The translations under genes were made by a program, and so were the position numbers. From SXRF01 sp039808985 (GTDB taxonomy: Bacteria; Pseudomonadota; Alphaproteobacteria; Rickettsiales; SXRF01): a DNA stretch of 42,709 nucleotides. How positions within the stretch are numbered: position 1 is the stretch's first letter; each line of letters opens with the position of its first letter. The stretch covers positions 1-42,709 of the forward strand of contig JBDHUC010000016.1 in the NCBI GenBank assembly GCA_039808985.1. Reading direction: 5' to 3'. Shown in pieces: positions 8,017 through 15,579 of this stretch. Below the pieces are notes generated by a model. The model ran no database searches. It saw only the letters and a program-made list of their open reading frames with translations, and had not been told where the DNA came from.

Positions 8017-9435
8017 ATGTCTGAAGAAAACTTTGCCAAAGAAAACTTTGACCTGGTAGTTATTGGCGGCGGACCGGGCGGTTATGTTGCGGCAATACGC
8101 GCAGCGCAACTTGGTATGAAAGTAGCCTGCGTTGAAATGCGCGGAAGCCTTGGAGGAACCTGCCTTAATGTCGGCTGCATACCATCTAAGGCTCTTCTTG
8201 AATCATCGGAAAAGTATGAGGATGCCTCGCATAATTTTGAAGCGCATGGTATTAAGGCAAAGCTGGAGTTGGATCTGAAAACCATGCTGGCGCGCAAAGA
8301 TAAAGTTGTGCTGGACCTGACCAAAGGTATTGAGGGCTTGTTCAAAAAAAATAAAGTTACTTATATTATTGGCAAAGGCGAGATTAAAGCTGCAGGGCAG
8401 GTTGCTGTTGACGGAAAAATAATCAAAACCAAAAATATACTTATCGCTACCGGTTCGGATGTGATGAAACTTCCGGGTGTCGAAATTGATGAAAAGCGCA
8501 TCGTGTCATCCACAGGGGCGCTGACCCTGGATAAAGTTCCTGCGCATCTTATAGTTGTTGGCGGTGGGGTTATCGGGCTGGAGCTTGGCTCAGTGTGGCG
8601 CAGACTGGGAGCTAAGGTGACAGTAGTCGAGTTTCTGGAAAATATCGGCGGGGTGATGGATGGCGAGGTCGCCAAGCAGTTCCAGCGCATACTGGAAAAG
8701 CAGGGGATTAATTTCATGCTGGGAAGCAAAGTAACTTCCGCTGACAACAAAGGGAAAAATATTGTGCTGAATGTTGAGCCAGCAAATAAAAATTCCGGGG
8801 GTGGAGCAGCCAGTAAGATTGAAGGCGATGTGGTGCTTGTTTCGATTGGACGCAAGCCATATACTGATGGCCTTGGACTGGATAAAGTCGGTGTTGCGCT
8901 GGATAACCGTGGGCGTATTACCGTGGACAGCCATTTTGCAACCAATGTTGCGGGTATTTACGCGATCGGCGACGTGATAGCCGGGCCGATGCTTGCGCAC
9001 AAGGCTGAAGAAGATGGCGTTGCTGCGGTTGAAGGAATGGCGGGACAGAAAACCCATGTCGATTACAACCTTGTTCCCGGCGTGGTTTATACATGGCCGG
9101 AAGTTGCAAGCGTTGGCAAAACCGAGGAAGAATTAAAAGCCGCCGGAGCTAATATTAAAGTTGGGAAATTCCCCTTCATGGCAAACAGCCGCGGCCGCGC
9201 TGTCGGGCAGACTGACGGCTTTGTGAAAATCATCGCTGATGCTAAAACCGACCGCGTGCTGGGAGTTCATATCATCGGCCCGCATGCCGGGACGCTTATA
9301 GCCGAAGCAGTTTCAGTGATGGAGTTCGGTGGCTCAAGCGAAGATATTTTCCGCACCTGCCACGCGCACCCAACCCTGAATGAGGCGGTGAAAGAGGCTG
9401 CGCTTGCGGTGCTTGGCAGGCCGATACATATTTGA
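8017..9435 (+). CDS. lpd: Dihydrolipoamide dehydrogenase (E3)
   Basis: This 472-residue flavoprotein reoxidises dihydrolipoyl groups of 2-oxoacid dehydrogenase complexes with NAD+. An FAD-binding GGGPGGYVAAIRAAQLG occurs near the N-terminus. The redox disulfide lies in GGTCLNVGCIPSK (C49 and C54). The second Rossmann motif is VVGGGVIGLELGSVW. The FAD motif GIYAIGDV is followed by the dimer-interface pair H451/E456 in HAHPTLNE. GAGGAG precedes the ATG. The second gene down from sucB is a normal position for lpd, apart from the two intervening accessory genes. The reading ends in a palindrome-rich intergenic tract. Confidence 0.97.
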   Translation: MSEENFAKENFDLVVIGGGPGGYVAAIRAAQLGMKVACVEMRGSLGGTCLNVGCIPSKALLESSEKYEDASHNFEAHGIKAKLELDLKTMLARKDKVVLDLTKGIEGLFKKNKVTYIIGKGEIKAAGQVAVDGKIIKTKNILIATGSDVMKLPGVEIDEKRIVSSTGALTLDKVPAHLIVVGGGVIGLELGSVWRRLGAKVTVVEFLENIGGVMDGEVAKQFQRILEKQGINFMLGSKVTSADNKGKNIVLNVEPANKNSGGGAASKIEGDVVLVSIGRKPYTDGLGLDKVGVALDNRGRITVDSHFATNVAGIYAIGDVIAGPMLAHKAEEDGVAAVEGMAGQKTHVDYNLVPGVVYTWPEVASVGKTEEELKAAGANIKVGKFPFMANSRGRAVGQTDGFVKIIADAKTDRVLGVHIIGPHAGTLIAEAVSVMEFGGSSEDIFRTCHAHPTLNEAVKEAALAVLGRPIHI

Positions 9436-9441
9436 ACGCTG

Positions 9442-9600
9442 ATATGTCGACATCCTGCGAAATTCGTAAGAATTTGCGCAGGATCTCATTATTATTGATA
9501 CAGATCCTGTGTAGTCGCTACGCGCCTCACAGGATGACAAGAACCCCGCTGAATAGTGGGGTCTGGCTTAATACCGGATGCCGTCATATGACGGCATGAC
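9442..9600. repeat. Cluster of four palindromic intergenic repeats
   Basis: Four hairpin-forming units follow lpd in a row. They are ATCCTGCGAAATT with a near-mirror arm (9452-9484); ATCCTGTG/CACAGGAT enclosing the small hairpin GTAG-TCG-CTAC (9504-9535); ACCCCGCT/AGTGGGGT (9543-9562); and the perfect 20-bp palindrome ATGCCGTCATATGACGGCAT (9578-9597). The first two share the ATCCTG/CAGGAT ends. The tract resembles REP/RPE-like elements. One unit may also terminate lpd transcription, although none has a T run. Confidence 0.75.
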
Positions 9601-9647
9601 AAGCTGGAAAAATATCAAATGCAATTGCCATTACTGGTAAAGCAGAC

Positions 9648-9675
9648 AAAAAAAAGGGGAAGATTTCTCTTCCCC
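9648..9675 (-). terminator. Strong Rho-independent terminator (minus strand)
   Basis: On the minus strand GGGGAAGA-type arms (TCTTCCCC at 9668-9675 and GGGGAAGA at 9656-9663 on the plus strand) form a perfect 8-bp stem with a four-base loop, followed immediately by eight T residues (9655-9648). It lies 33 bases beyond the stop of the small minus-strand gene and is the cleanest terminator in the window. Confidence 0.9.
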
Positions 9676-9707
9676 CAGTCGCTTTTGTTTAGTCACTTAC
9701 CTTAAAA

Positions 9708-9890
9708 TTATTTGCCTACACCAAAGCCGTTATTTTGTGCAGCACCTACGCTTTGAACGCTGATCCCATGATTTGTTCCACCAGAAATTTCTGCTAAGCA
9801 GGCTTTGCATGTTTCTAAGGCCAGAGGTGTTGCCTTGCCGCTAACCCCGGTTGCAAATTCAGCAGCGTGTCTAGATCCATCTACAGTCAT
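9708..9890 (-). CDS. Small 60-residue protein of unknown function
   Basis: The protein is not recognised with confidence. The likely start is the ATG at 9890, because GGGGA lies five bases before it; an ATG four codons earlier has no ribosome site. The sequence is Gly/Ala/Ser-rich, has a CKAC pair in the middle and ends NGFGVGK. There is no signal peptide or membrane segment. A faint likeness to RebB-family (R-body) proteins, which share a TP.AL...A......G....V...AQ layout, is judged by eye only and lacks the family's usual N-terminal motif. The strong terminator just after it shows that the region is a real single-gene transcription unit. Confidence 0.6.
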   Translation of the reverse strand: MTVDGSRHAAEFATGVSGKATPLALETCKACLAEISGGTNHGISVQSVGAAQNNGFGVGK

Positions 9891-10013
9891 GATATTCCCC
9901 ATTTTTCGTTGTTTCTTGTTTCGTTAGCTTGCTGCTAATCTTGTTCAATAAGTTAATAATATATAAAAGCGATACTCGGAGCAAATGTAAATAACAAGTA
10001 AAAATGCAATTTC

Positions 10014-10045
10014 ACAGTTTTGTAACCGTTTCGTAACAAAACTGT
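10014..10045. repeat. Inverted repeat downstream of tldD
   Basis: ACAGTTTTGTAAC (10014-10026) is mirrored by GTAACAAAACTGT (10033-10045) with one mismatch. It lies in the 213-base gap between the tldD stop and the small gene. It may be the tldD transcript end or an operator. There is no T run directly after the stem on either strand. Confidence 0.5.
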
Positions 10046-10115
10046 CATAATTCGAGAGTGGATGCGGCGATTAGATTGGATTTATGACAAATTTAAGACA
10101 GTTTTTTGGTTATAT

Positions 10116-11558
10116 TTAAGACACTTGCGTGCCGCCAACTGTTAAAGAATCTATTAACATTGTAGGCTGTCCAACCCCTACTGGAACCGATTGCCCGGCC
10201 TTCCCGCAAGTTCCAACTCCGTCATCAAGGGCCATATCATTGCCGATGGCGCGAACTTTGGTAAGACAGTCGGGCCCGTTTCCGATCAGCGTTACACCTT
10301 TGAGCGGAGCGCCGAGCTTGCCGTTTTCTATAAGATAGGCCTCGGAAGCAGAAAAAACGAATTTGCCGGAGGTGATATCAACCTGCCCGCCGCCCATATG
10401 CGCGGTATAAATACCTTTCTTGACAGAGGCTATGATGTCCTCAGGTTTTGAATCGCCGCCTAACATATAGGTATTGGTCATACGCGGCATTGGCTGGCAG
10501 GCAAAGCTTTCACGGCGGCCATTCCCGGTTGCTTTCATACCCATGAGGCGGGCATTGAGGCGGTCTTGTATATAACCTGTTAAAATTCCATCTTCTATCA
10601 ATACATTCCGGCTGCTGGGGGTTCCTTCGTCATCAATGGAAATAGAGCCGCGACGATCAGTGAGGGTTCCGTCATCAACCACTGTTACGCCTTTGCTTGC
10701 CACCTGCTTACCAAGAAGCCCGGAAAATGCCGAGGTTCCTTTGCGGTTAAAATCCCCTTCCAGCCCGTGCCCTATCGCTTCATGCAGTAAAACCCCGCAC
10801 CAGCCTGAGCCAAGCACTACCTGCATCTCACCAGCTGGCGCAGGTATTGCATTTAAATTCAACAAAGCCTGCCGTAGCGCTTCGTCAGCTTGTTTCTTCC
10901 AATTTCCCTCGGATATGTAATGTTTATAGGCGACGCGTCCTCCAGCCCCGCTGGAGCCGGTTTCCATGCGTCCATTCTGCTCGACTATTACGCTTACATT
11001 AAGGCGTACCAAAGGGCGAATATCGCCTGTAACCTGGCTATCGGGCTTGATTATCTGAACCGCCTGCCATTGCCCCATAAGGGATGCAGAAACCTGTTTT
11101 ACACGGTGGTCGCGGGAGCGCAGATATTCGTCAATCTGCTGAAGTAACTCGATCTTGTGCTCAAATGCTACTTCCTTAAGCGGGTTTAAATCTGTGTAAA
11201 GCCTAAAATTAGTTCCAAAAGGCGGCGCAATATCGGCATGGATATTCTTCTGGCCATGACGTACAGCGCGGGCTGTATCCACAGCGCGGCGAATAGCATC
11301 TTCGCTTAAATCGGAAGCATGGGCATAGGCGCTGGCTTCACCAAGGACCGAACGCAGCCCGAAACCCTGTCCGGTGTTGAAACTTGCTGATTTTAATTTC
11401 CCGTCATCAAATGAGAGGGATTCCGATTGGCAGTATTCCAGAAATAATTCACCGTCGTCCATTCCATGCAGGCTATCAGCAACTATTGAGGAAATTCGCG
11501 GTTTATCAAGCCCGGTACGCGTAAAAAATATATCGTCTAATGTAATCAGGTCAGTCAT
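10116..11558 (-). CDS. tldD: Metalloprotease subunit TldD
   Basis: TldD is the catalytic half of the TldD/TldE (PmbA) protease, which degrades unfolded peptides and processes some RiPP precursors and antitoxins. The 480-residue protein has the zinc motif HEAIGHGLEGD (H259, E260, H263) and the conserved DDEGTPSSRN and Gly-rich C-terminal segments. It begins at an ATG at 11558. No tldE/pmbA is in the window; in many bacteria the two genes are apart. Nearest neighbours are the unknown small gene (downstream) and, upstream, the MITE-like element that separates it from the cox operon. Confidence 0.95.
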   Translation of the reverse strand: MTDLITLDDIFFTRTGLDKPRISSIVADSLHGMDDGELFLEYCQSESLSFDDGKLKSASFNTGQGFGLRSVLGEASAYAHASDLSEDAIRRAVDTARAVRHGQKNIHADIAPPFGTNFRLYTDLNPLKEVAFEHKIELLQQIDEYLRSRDHRVKQVSASLMGQWQAVQIIKPDSQVTGDIRPLVRLNVSVIVEQNGRMETGSSGAGGRVAYKHYISEGNWKKQADEALRQALLNLNAIPAPAGEMQVVLGSGWCGVLLHEAIGHGLEGDFNRKGTSAFSGLLGKQVASKGVTVVDDGTLTDRRGSISIDDEGTPSSRNVLIEDGILTGYIQDRLNARLMGMKATGNGRRESFACQPMPRMTNTYMLGGDSKPEDIIASVKKGIYTAHMGGGQVDITSGKFVFSASEAYLIENGKLGAPLKGVTLIGNGPDCLTKVRAIGNDMALDDGVGTCGKAGQSVPVGVGQPTMLIDSLTVGGTQVS

Positions 11559-11651
11559 TAATATTTATTATGTATATCTATATGTTATTTGTTTGCACAC
11601 ACTTTACAAAAAATGTTGCACATACTGCAAGGAAAGTTTACAAAACGCCTA

Positions 11652-11750
11652 GAGTATTTTCATTTAAGCGTGTACTTCGTTATCCATCGGCTCGTGTATT
11701 TTAATACACTTCGCCTCGGCTGCCTAGTATACACTTAAAGCAAAACACTC
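11652..11750. mobile_element. 99-bp MITE-like element with TA flanks
   Basis: The element is bounded by TA on both sides (11650-11651 and 11751-11752), as expected for a Tc1/mariner or IS630-type target duplication. The left end begins GAGTATTTTCATTTAAG. The right end, read inward, begins GAGTGTTTTGCTTTAAG. These imperfect terminal repeats extend over about 21 bases. The IS630-family end at 42591 begins GAGCGTTTTTGATTTA, also next to TA. An inner palindrome GTGTATT-TT-AATACAC lies near the centre. There is no coding capacity. It occupies most of the 236-base gap between tldD and ctaC, divergently transcribed genes whose promoters must lie in or around it. Confidence 0.7.
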
Positions 11751-11794
11751 TAATCCAATAAAAATATATCATATAGCCATAGAAGTATAGAGAG

Positions 11795-12676
11795 ATGAAA
11801 AAAAATATTTCACTGACTGCATTGTTGATTGCAAGCATGACAGCCGTAGCGCACGCCGCTGATAAGCCTTACGAAGGTATGGCGAGGCCATGGCAACTTA
11901 ATTTCCAGGAGCCTGCCACCCCTGTGATGGAGCAGCTTTATGGCATGCATAACATATTGCTGTTCATGTGTTTTACCATCTCCACCTTCGTATTGGTGAT
12001 GCTTCTTTATGTATGCTTCCGCTTTAACCGCAAAAGAAACCCTGTAGCCAGCAAAACCTCGCATAACACCAAGCTTGAGATAATCTGGACCACCATTCCT
12101 ATACTTATCCTTATCGCTATTGCTATACCAAGCCTGCGCCTGCATTATTTTATGGAGCGTGATGTTGATGCCGATATGACGCTTAAGGTGGTGGGGTATC
12201 AGTGGTACTGGCATTATGAATATCCAGATAGCGGCGGTGTTAATTTCGACAGCTATATACTGAAGGATAAAGACCTGAAGCCGGGCGACCACAGGCTGCT
12301 TGCTGTTGATAACCGCCTTGTGGTTCCGGTTGATACTAAAATACGCGTGCTTATCACGGGCGCTGATGTGATTCACTCTTTCGCTGTTCCGGCTTTTGGC
12401 ATTAAACGTGATGCTATTCCAGGGCGTTTGAATGAAACATGGTTCAAGGCAGAAAAAATAGGGACTTTCTATGGTCAATGCTCTGAGCTATGCGGTGTTG
12501 GGCATGGCTTCATGCCTATAGTTGTTGATGTGGTTTCCAAGGAGGATTATGCCAAATGGATAGCTGCAAAAAAGAAAGAAGCGGGAATAGCTGATACCCA
12601 GCCTGTTAACGCTAATGCCAAACCAGATACAAAACCAGCGGACAAGGCTGTTACTAACAATAAAATCAAGCACTAA
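11795..12676 (+). CDS. ctaC: Cytochrome c oxidase subunit II
   Basis: This 293-residue subunit of the aa3-type oxidase accepts electrons from cytochrome c. It has a signal peptide (about residues 1-21), two transmembrane helices (about 50-75 and 95-115), the aromatic stretch GYQWYWHYEYP and the CuA-binding segment CSELCGVGHGFMP with C229, C233, H237 and M240. The C-terminal 40 residues are a polar Ala/Lys/Pro tail. A purine-rich AGAGAG precedes the ATG. It is the first gene of the cox operon, 12 bases before ctaD. Confidence 0.97.
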   Translation: MKKNISLTALLIASMTAVAHAADKPYEGMARPWQLNFQEPATPVMEQLYGMHNILLFMCFTISTFVLVMLLYVCFRFNRKRNPVASKTSHNTKLEIIWTTIPILILIAIAIPSLRLHYFMERDVDADMTLKVVGYQWYWHYEYPDSGGVNFDSYILKDKDLKPGDHRLLAVDNRLVVPVDTKIRVLITGADVIHSFAVPAFGIKRDAIPGRLNETWFKAEKIGTFYGQCSELCGVGHGFMPIVVDVVSKEDYAKWIAAKKKEAGIADTQPVNANAKPDTKPADKAVTNNKIKH

Positions 12677-12688
12677 AAGGACTTCTCC

Positions 12689-14263
12689 ATGACTGATCAC
12701 GCGCACGATCACACCCCAACCGGCTGGCGCCGCTGGCTCTATTCCACCAACCATAAAGACATCGGCGTGATGTATCTGATTTTTGCCGCTATAGCCGGAA
12801 TAATCGGGACAGGTTTTTCTGTGCTGCTGCGCATCCAGCTTGCCCATCCTGGCGGCACACTTTTTGGAGATAACTATCAGCTCTATAACGTAGTGCTTAC
12901 CGCGCATGCTGTGGTAATGGTGTTTTTCCTGGTTATGCCAGCCCTTATCGGCGGCTTTGGCAATTATTTTGTCCCGCTTATGATTGGTGCGCCTGACATG
13001 GCGTTCCCCCGCATGAATAATATCAGCTTCTGGCTTCTGGTCCCATCATTCATACTGCTTATGGCTTCATCGGTTGTGGGTGAAGGCGCGGGAACGGGGT
13101 GGACACTCTATCCGCCGCTTGCAGGAATCGCGTCCCATCCTGGGATGTCTGTTGATATGGCTATTTTTGCGCTGCATCTTGCAGGTATTTCATCGGTTCT
13201 TGGGTCGATAAACTTTATTGTTACTATATTTAATATGCGCGCTCCTGGAATGACATTGTTTAAAATGCCGCTTTTCCCATGGGCGATACTGGTTACAGTG
13301 TTCTTGCTGTTGCTTGCTGTTCCGGTTCTTGGCGGCGCTATAACCATGCTTCTTACCGACCGTAATTTCGGCAGTAATTTCTTTAATCCTGCCGGTGGTG
13401 GCGATCCGGTACTGTTCCAGCATCTTTTCTGGTTCTTTGGCCATCCTGAAGTTTACATCCTTATCCTTCCGGGATTTGGTATTATAAGCGAAGTTGTTTC
13501 TACTTTCTCACGCAAACCTATCTTTGGTTATCTTGCGATGGTGGTGGCAATGTGTGCAATTGGTTTCCTTGGCTTTATTGTTTGGGCGCATCATATGTTC
13601 ACGGTCGGCATGTCGGCTGATACCACTTCTTACTATATGATCGCGACCATGATTATTGCCGTTCCAACCGGGGTGAAAATATTTTCATGGCTTGGGACAA
13701 TGTGGGGCGGGTCGATAACCTTCGAAACTCCTATGATGTTCGCGCTTGGCTTCATCTTCCTGTTCGTGGTTGGTGGTGTTACTGGCGTGGTGCTTGCTAA
13801 TGCTGCTGTTGATATACCGATGCAGGATACTTATTATGTGGTGGCGCATTTCCATTACGTAATGTCGCTCGGTGCTGTATTTGCAATCTTTGCCGCGTTT
13901 TATTACTGGCTGGGTAAAATGTCAGGCCGTGTTTACCCTGAGGCTCTTGGTAAACTCCATTTCTGGACATTTTTCGTAGGCGCTAACCTTACCTTCTTCC
14001 CGCAGCATTTCCTTGGCCTTTCTGGAATGCCACGCCGCATCCCTGATTATCCGGATGTGTATGCTGGTTGGAACTATGTGTCGTCTATAGGCGCATATAT
14101 TGCCGCTGCATCAGTAGTGATTTTCCTTATTACAGTATTTGTGACGCTGAAATTCGGCAAAAAATGCCCTCCTAAGCAGTGGGATGGTGGCACTACTATT
14201 GAATGGGATCTGCCTTCACCGCCTCCATTCCATAGCTTTGAGAAGCTGCCGATCGTAAAATAG
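12689..14263 (+). CDS. ctaD: Cytochrome c oxidase subunit I
   Basis: This catalytic subunit of the terminal oxidase reduces oxygen to water and pumps protons. The 524-residue, 12-helix protein carries the heme a ligand in LTAHAVVMVFF, the CuB histidine and cross-linked tyrosine in FFGHPEVYILILPGFGI, the two further CuB histidines in WAHHMF and the heme ligands in VAHFHYVMSLG. The glutamate in GHPEV is that of the A-type family D channel region. AGGA precedes the ATG. The stop is 19 bases before the next start. Confidence 0.98.
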   Translation: MTDHAHDHTPTGWRRWLYSTNHKDIGVMYLIFAAIAGIIGTGFSVLLRIQLAHPGGTLFGDNYQLYNVVLTAHAVVMVFFLVMPALIGGFGNYFVPLMIGAPDMAFPRMNNISFWLLVPSFILLMASSVVGEGAGTGWTLYPPLAGIASHPGMSVDMAIFALHLAGISSVLGSINFIVTIFNMRAPGMTLFKMPLFPWAILVTVFLLLLAVPVLGGAITMLLTDRNFGSNFFNPAGGGDPVLFQHLFWFFGHPEVYILILPGFGIISEVVSTFSRKPIFGYLAMVVAMCAIGFLGFIVWAHHMFTVGMSADTTSYYMIATMIIAVPTGVKIFSWLGTMWGGSITFETPMMFALGFIFLFVVGGVTGVVLANAAVDIPMQDTYYVVAHFHYVMSLGAVFAIFAAFYYWLGKMSGRVYPEALGKLHFWTFFVGANLTFFPQHFLGLSGMPRRIPDYPDVYAGWNYVSSIGAYIAAASVVIFLITVFVTLKFGKKCPPKQWDGGTTIEWDLPSPPPFHSFEKLPIVK

Positions 14264-14271
14264 ATGCATAA

Positions 14272-14330
14272 ACGGATGACAGATGACAAGCACAATTAAT
14301 AGCTCGGATCTTTCGTCATCCATCATCCGT
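14272..14330. repeat. Inverted repeat spanning the ctaB start
   Basis: The left arm at 14272-14287 (ACGGATGACAGATGAC) and the right arm at 14315-14330 (GTCATCCATCATCCGT) are complementary apart from two positions. The likely ctaB start codon (14283) lies inside the left arm, and the right arm encodes part of a non-conserved N-terminal extension of CtaB. The element looks like a palindromic repeat that has entered the 5' end of the gene, and it could hide the start codon in a hairpin. Confidence 0.6.
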
Positions 14331-15212
14331 AATCCGTCATCGGTGAAAGATTTTATCACCCTTATGAAGCCCGGCGTCATGTCGCTTGTGGTTTTTACGG
14401 GAATGGCGGGAATGCTGGTTGCTGAATTTGCTTCATTTGGGCATATAAATATATTCCAGCAATTGCTTGCTGTAGCCTGTATAGCGCTTGGATCAGGTGC
14501 AGGCGGGGCTATGAATATGTGGTATGACCGTGACATTGACGCGGTTATGACACGCACAAAAAAGCGTCCGGTCCCCTCTGGTATAATTCAGCCTGATGAC
14601 GCGCTTGCTTTTGGCCTGTTCCTCGCGGCGCTTTCGGTAATGCTTATGGGGCTTGCGCTAAACTGGGTTGCAGCATCGCTACTTGCATTTGCGATATTTT
14701 TTTATGTCGTTATTTATACCATGTGCCTCAAACGCCGTACACCGCAAAATATTGTTATTGGCGGCGCGGCTGGCGCCTTCCCGCCCATGATTGGCTGGGC
14801 AGCGGTTACTGGTGATGTGTCATTGCAGCCTTTTTTGTTGTTTATGATAATTTTCCTGTGGACACCGCCGCATTTCTGGGCGCTGGCTTTGTATAAAAAT
14901 GGTGATTACGAACGAGCAGGTGTTCCGATGATGCCGGTGGTGCGCGGCGCTAAATCCACCAAGCGGCAAATGCTTTTTTACACTTTCCTGCTTACGGCCT
15001 GTACGCTGTTGCTTCCGCTGCTGGGCATGGCGGGGATCATTTACAGCATATGCACTATTATGCTGGATGCCGCTTTTTTACTGTATGTATATAAAACCCT
15101 GAATGATGATAGCAATAAATGGCCGCGTAAGACATTTCTATTTTCTATTTTCTATTTATTTGTGCTATTTACCATTATGATGGTTGATGGGCTGTTTTTC
15201 CATTATCAGTAA
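14283..15212 (+). CDS. ctaB: Protoheme IX farnesyltransferase (heme O synthase)
   Basis: This UbiA-family membrane enzyme adds a farnesyl group to heme B, the first step to heme A of the oxidase encoded upstream. The first Asp-rich motif is NMWYDRDIDAVMTRT, preceded by the typical LMKPGVMSLVVFTG, and the second region is ALALYKNGDYERAGVPMMPVV. About nine membrane helices are evident in 309 residues. The first 20 residues (TSTINSSDLSSSIIRNPSS) are not conserved in the family and come from an inverted repeat. A GTG at 14343 is a possible alternative start nearer the conserved part, but neither has a good ribosome site. Confidence 0.95.
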   Translation: MTSTINSSDLSSSIIRNPSSVKDFITLMKPGVMSLVVFTGMAGMLVAEFASFGHINIFQQLLAVACIALGSGAGGAMNMWYDRDIDAVMTRTKKRPVPSGIIQPDDALAFGLFLAALSVMLMGLALNWVAASLLAFAIFFYVVIYTMCLKRRTPQNIVIGGAAGAFPPMIGWAAVTGDVSLQPFLLFMIIFLWTPPHFWALALYKNGDYERAGVPMMPVVRGAKSTKRQMLFYTFLLTACTLLLPLLGMAGIIYSICTIMLDAAFLLYVYKTLNDDSNKWPRKTFLFSIFYLFVLFTIMMVDGLFFHYQ

Positions 15213-15239
15213 TTTTATATTTAAGTAGGAGATTATAAG

Positions 15240-15395
15240 GTGGAAAACCACGCAGTGCAAAAAATGCAGATATTATCCGACTTTTCCCAGCAGACAGTTT
15301 ATTTAATGGGCAGCTCCTTTGTGCTTGGCAGCATGTTTACATTATTTATATTGCTGATACTTGACTGGATACGCCGCGATAAAAATGAAAAATAG
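15240..15395 (+). CDS. Small single-helix membrane protein in the cox operon
   Basis: The 51-residue frame starts with GTG, has AGGAG eight bases upstream, and lies 27 bases after ctaB. It encodes a polar N-terminus (VENHAVQKMQILSDFSQQ), one strong transmembrane helix (about residues 24-43) and a positively charged end, DWIRRDKNEK, suggesting a cytoplasmic C-terminus. The family is not recognised. Ribosome site, helix design and position in the operon support a real gene. It may be a small oxidase subunit or assembly helper; the role is inferred from position only. Confidence 0.6.
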   Translation: MENHAVQKMQILSDFSQQTVYLMGSSFVLGSMFTLFILLILDWIRRDKNEK

Positions 15396-15401
15396 GCTAT
15401 T

Positions 15402-15530
15402 GTGAAAGACGATAGGAATGAACAGCCAGATGCTAAATTACGGGCGAAAAACCGCGCCCTTTTCCTGGTGCTTTTGTTGATTATTACGTTATTGTATGTG
15501 ATTACAGTTATGCGAATAGGCGCCAGGTAG
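15402..15530 (+). CDS. CoxF-like small cox-operon membrane protein
   Basis: This 42-residue GTG-start frame follows six bases after the previous stop. A charged N-terminus (KDDRNEQPDAKLRAKNRA) leads into one transmembrane helix (LFLVLLLIITLLYVITVM) and a short RIGAR tail. This plan, charged lead then helix ending in V.I.R.G, matches the tiny CoxF-type proteins found between ctaB and ctaG in alphaproteobacterial cox operons. Here ctaG and ctaE do not follow; the next gene is convergent ygjP. The assignment is by position and pattern. Confidence 0.6.
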   Translation: MKDDRNEQPDAKLRAKNRALFLVLLLIITLLYVITVMRIGAR

Positions 15531-15579
15531 CGTGGTATTCTAACTTTCTGCAAATGTATGTTTCCTGCGTGCCCAAAGC

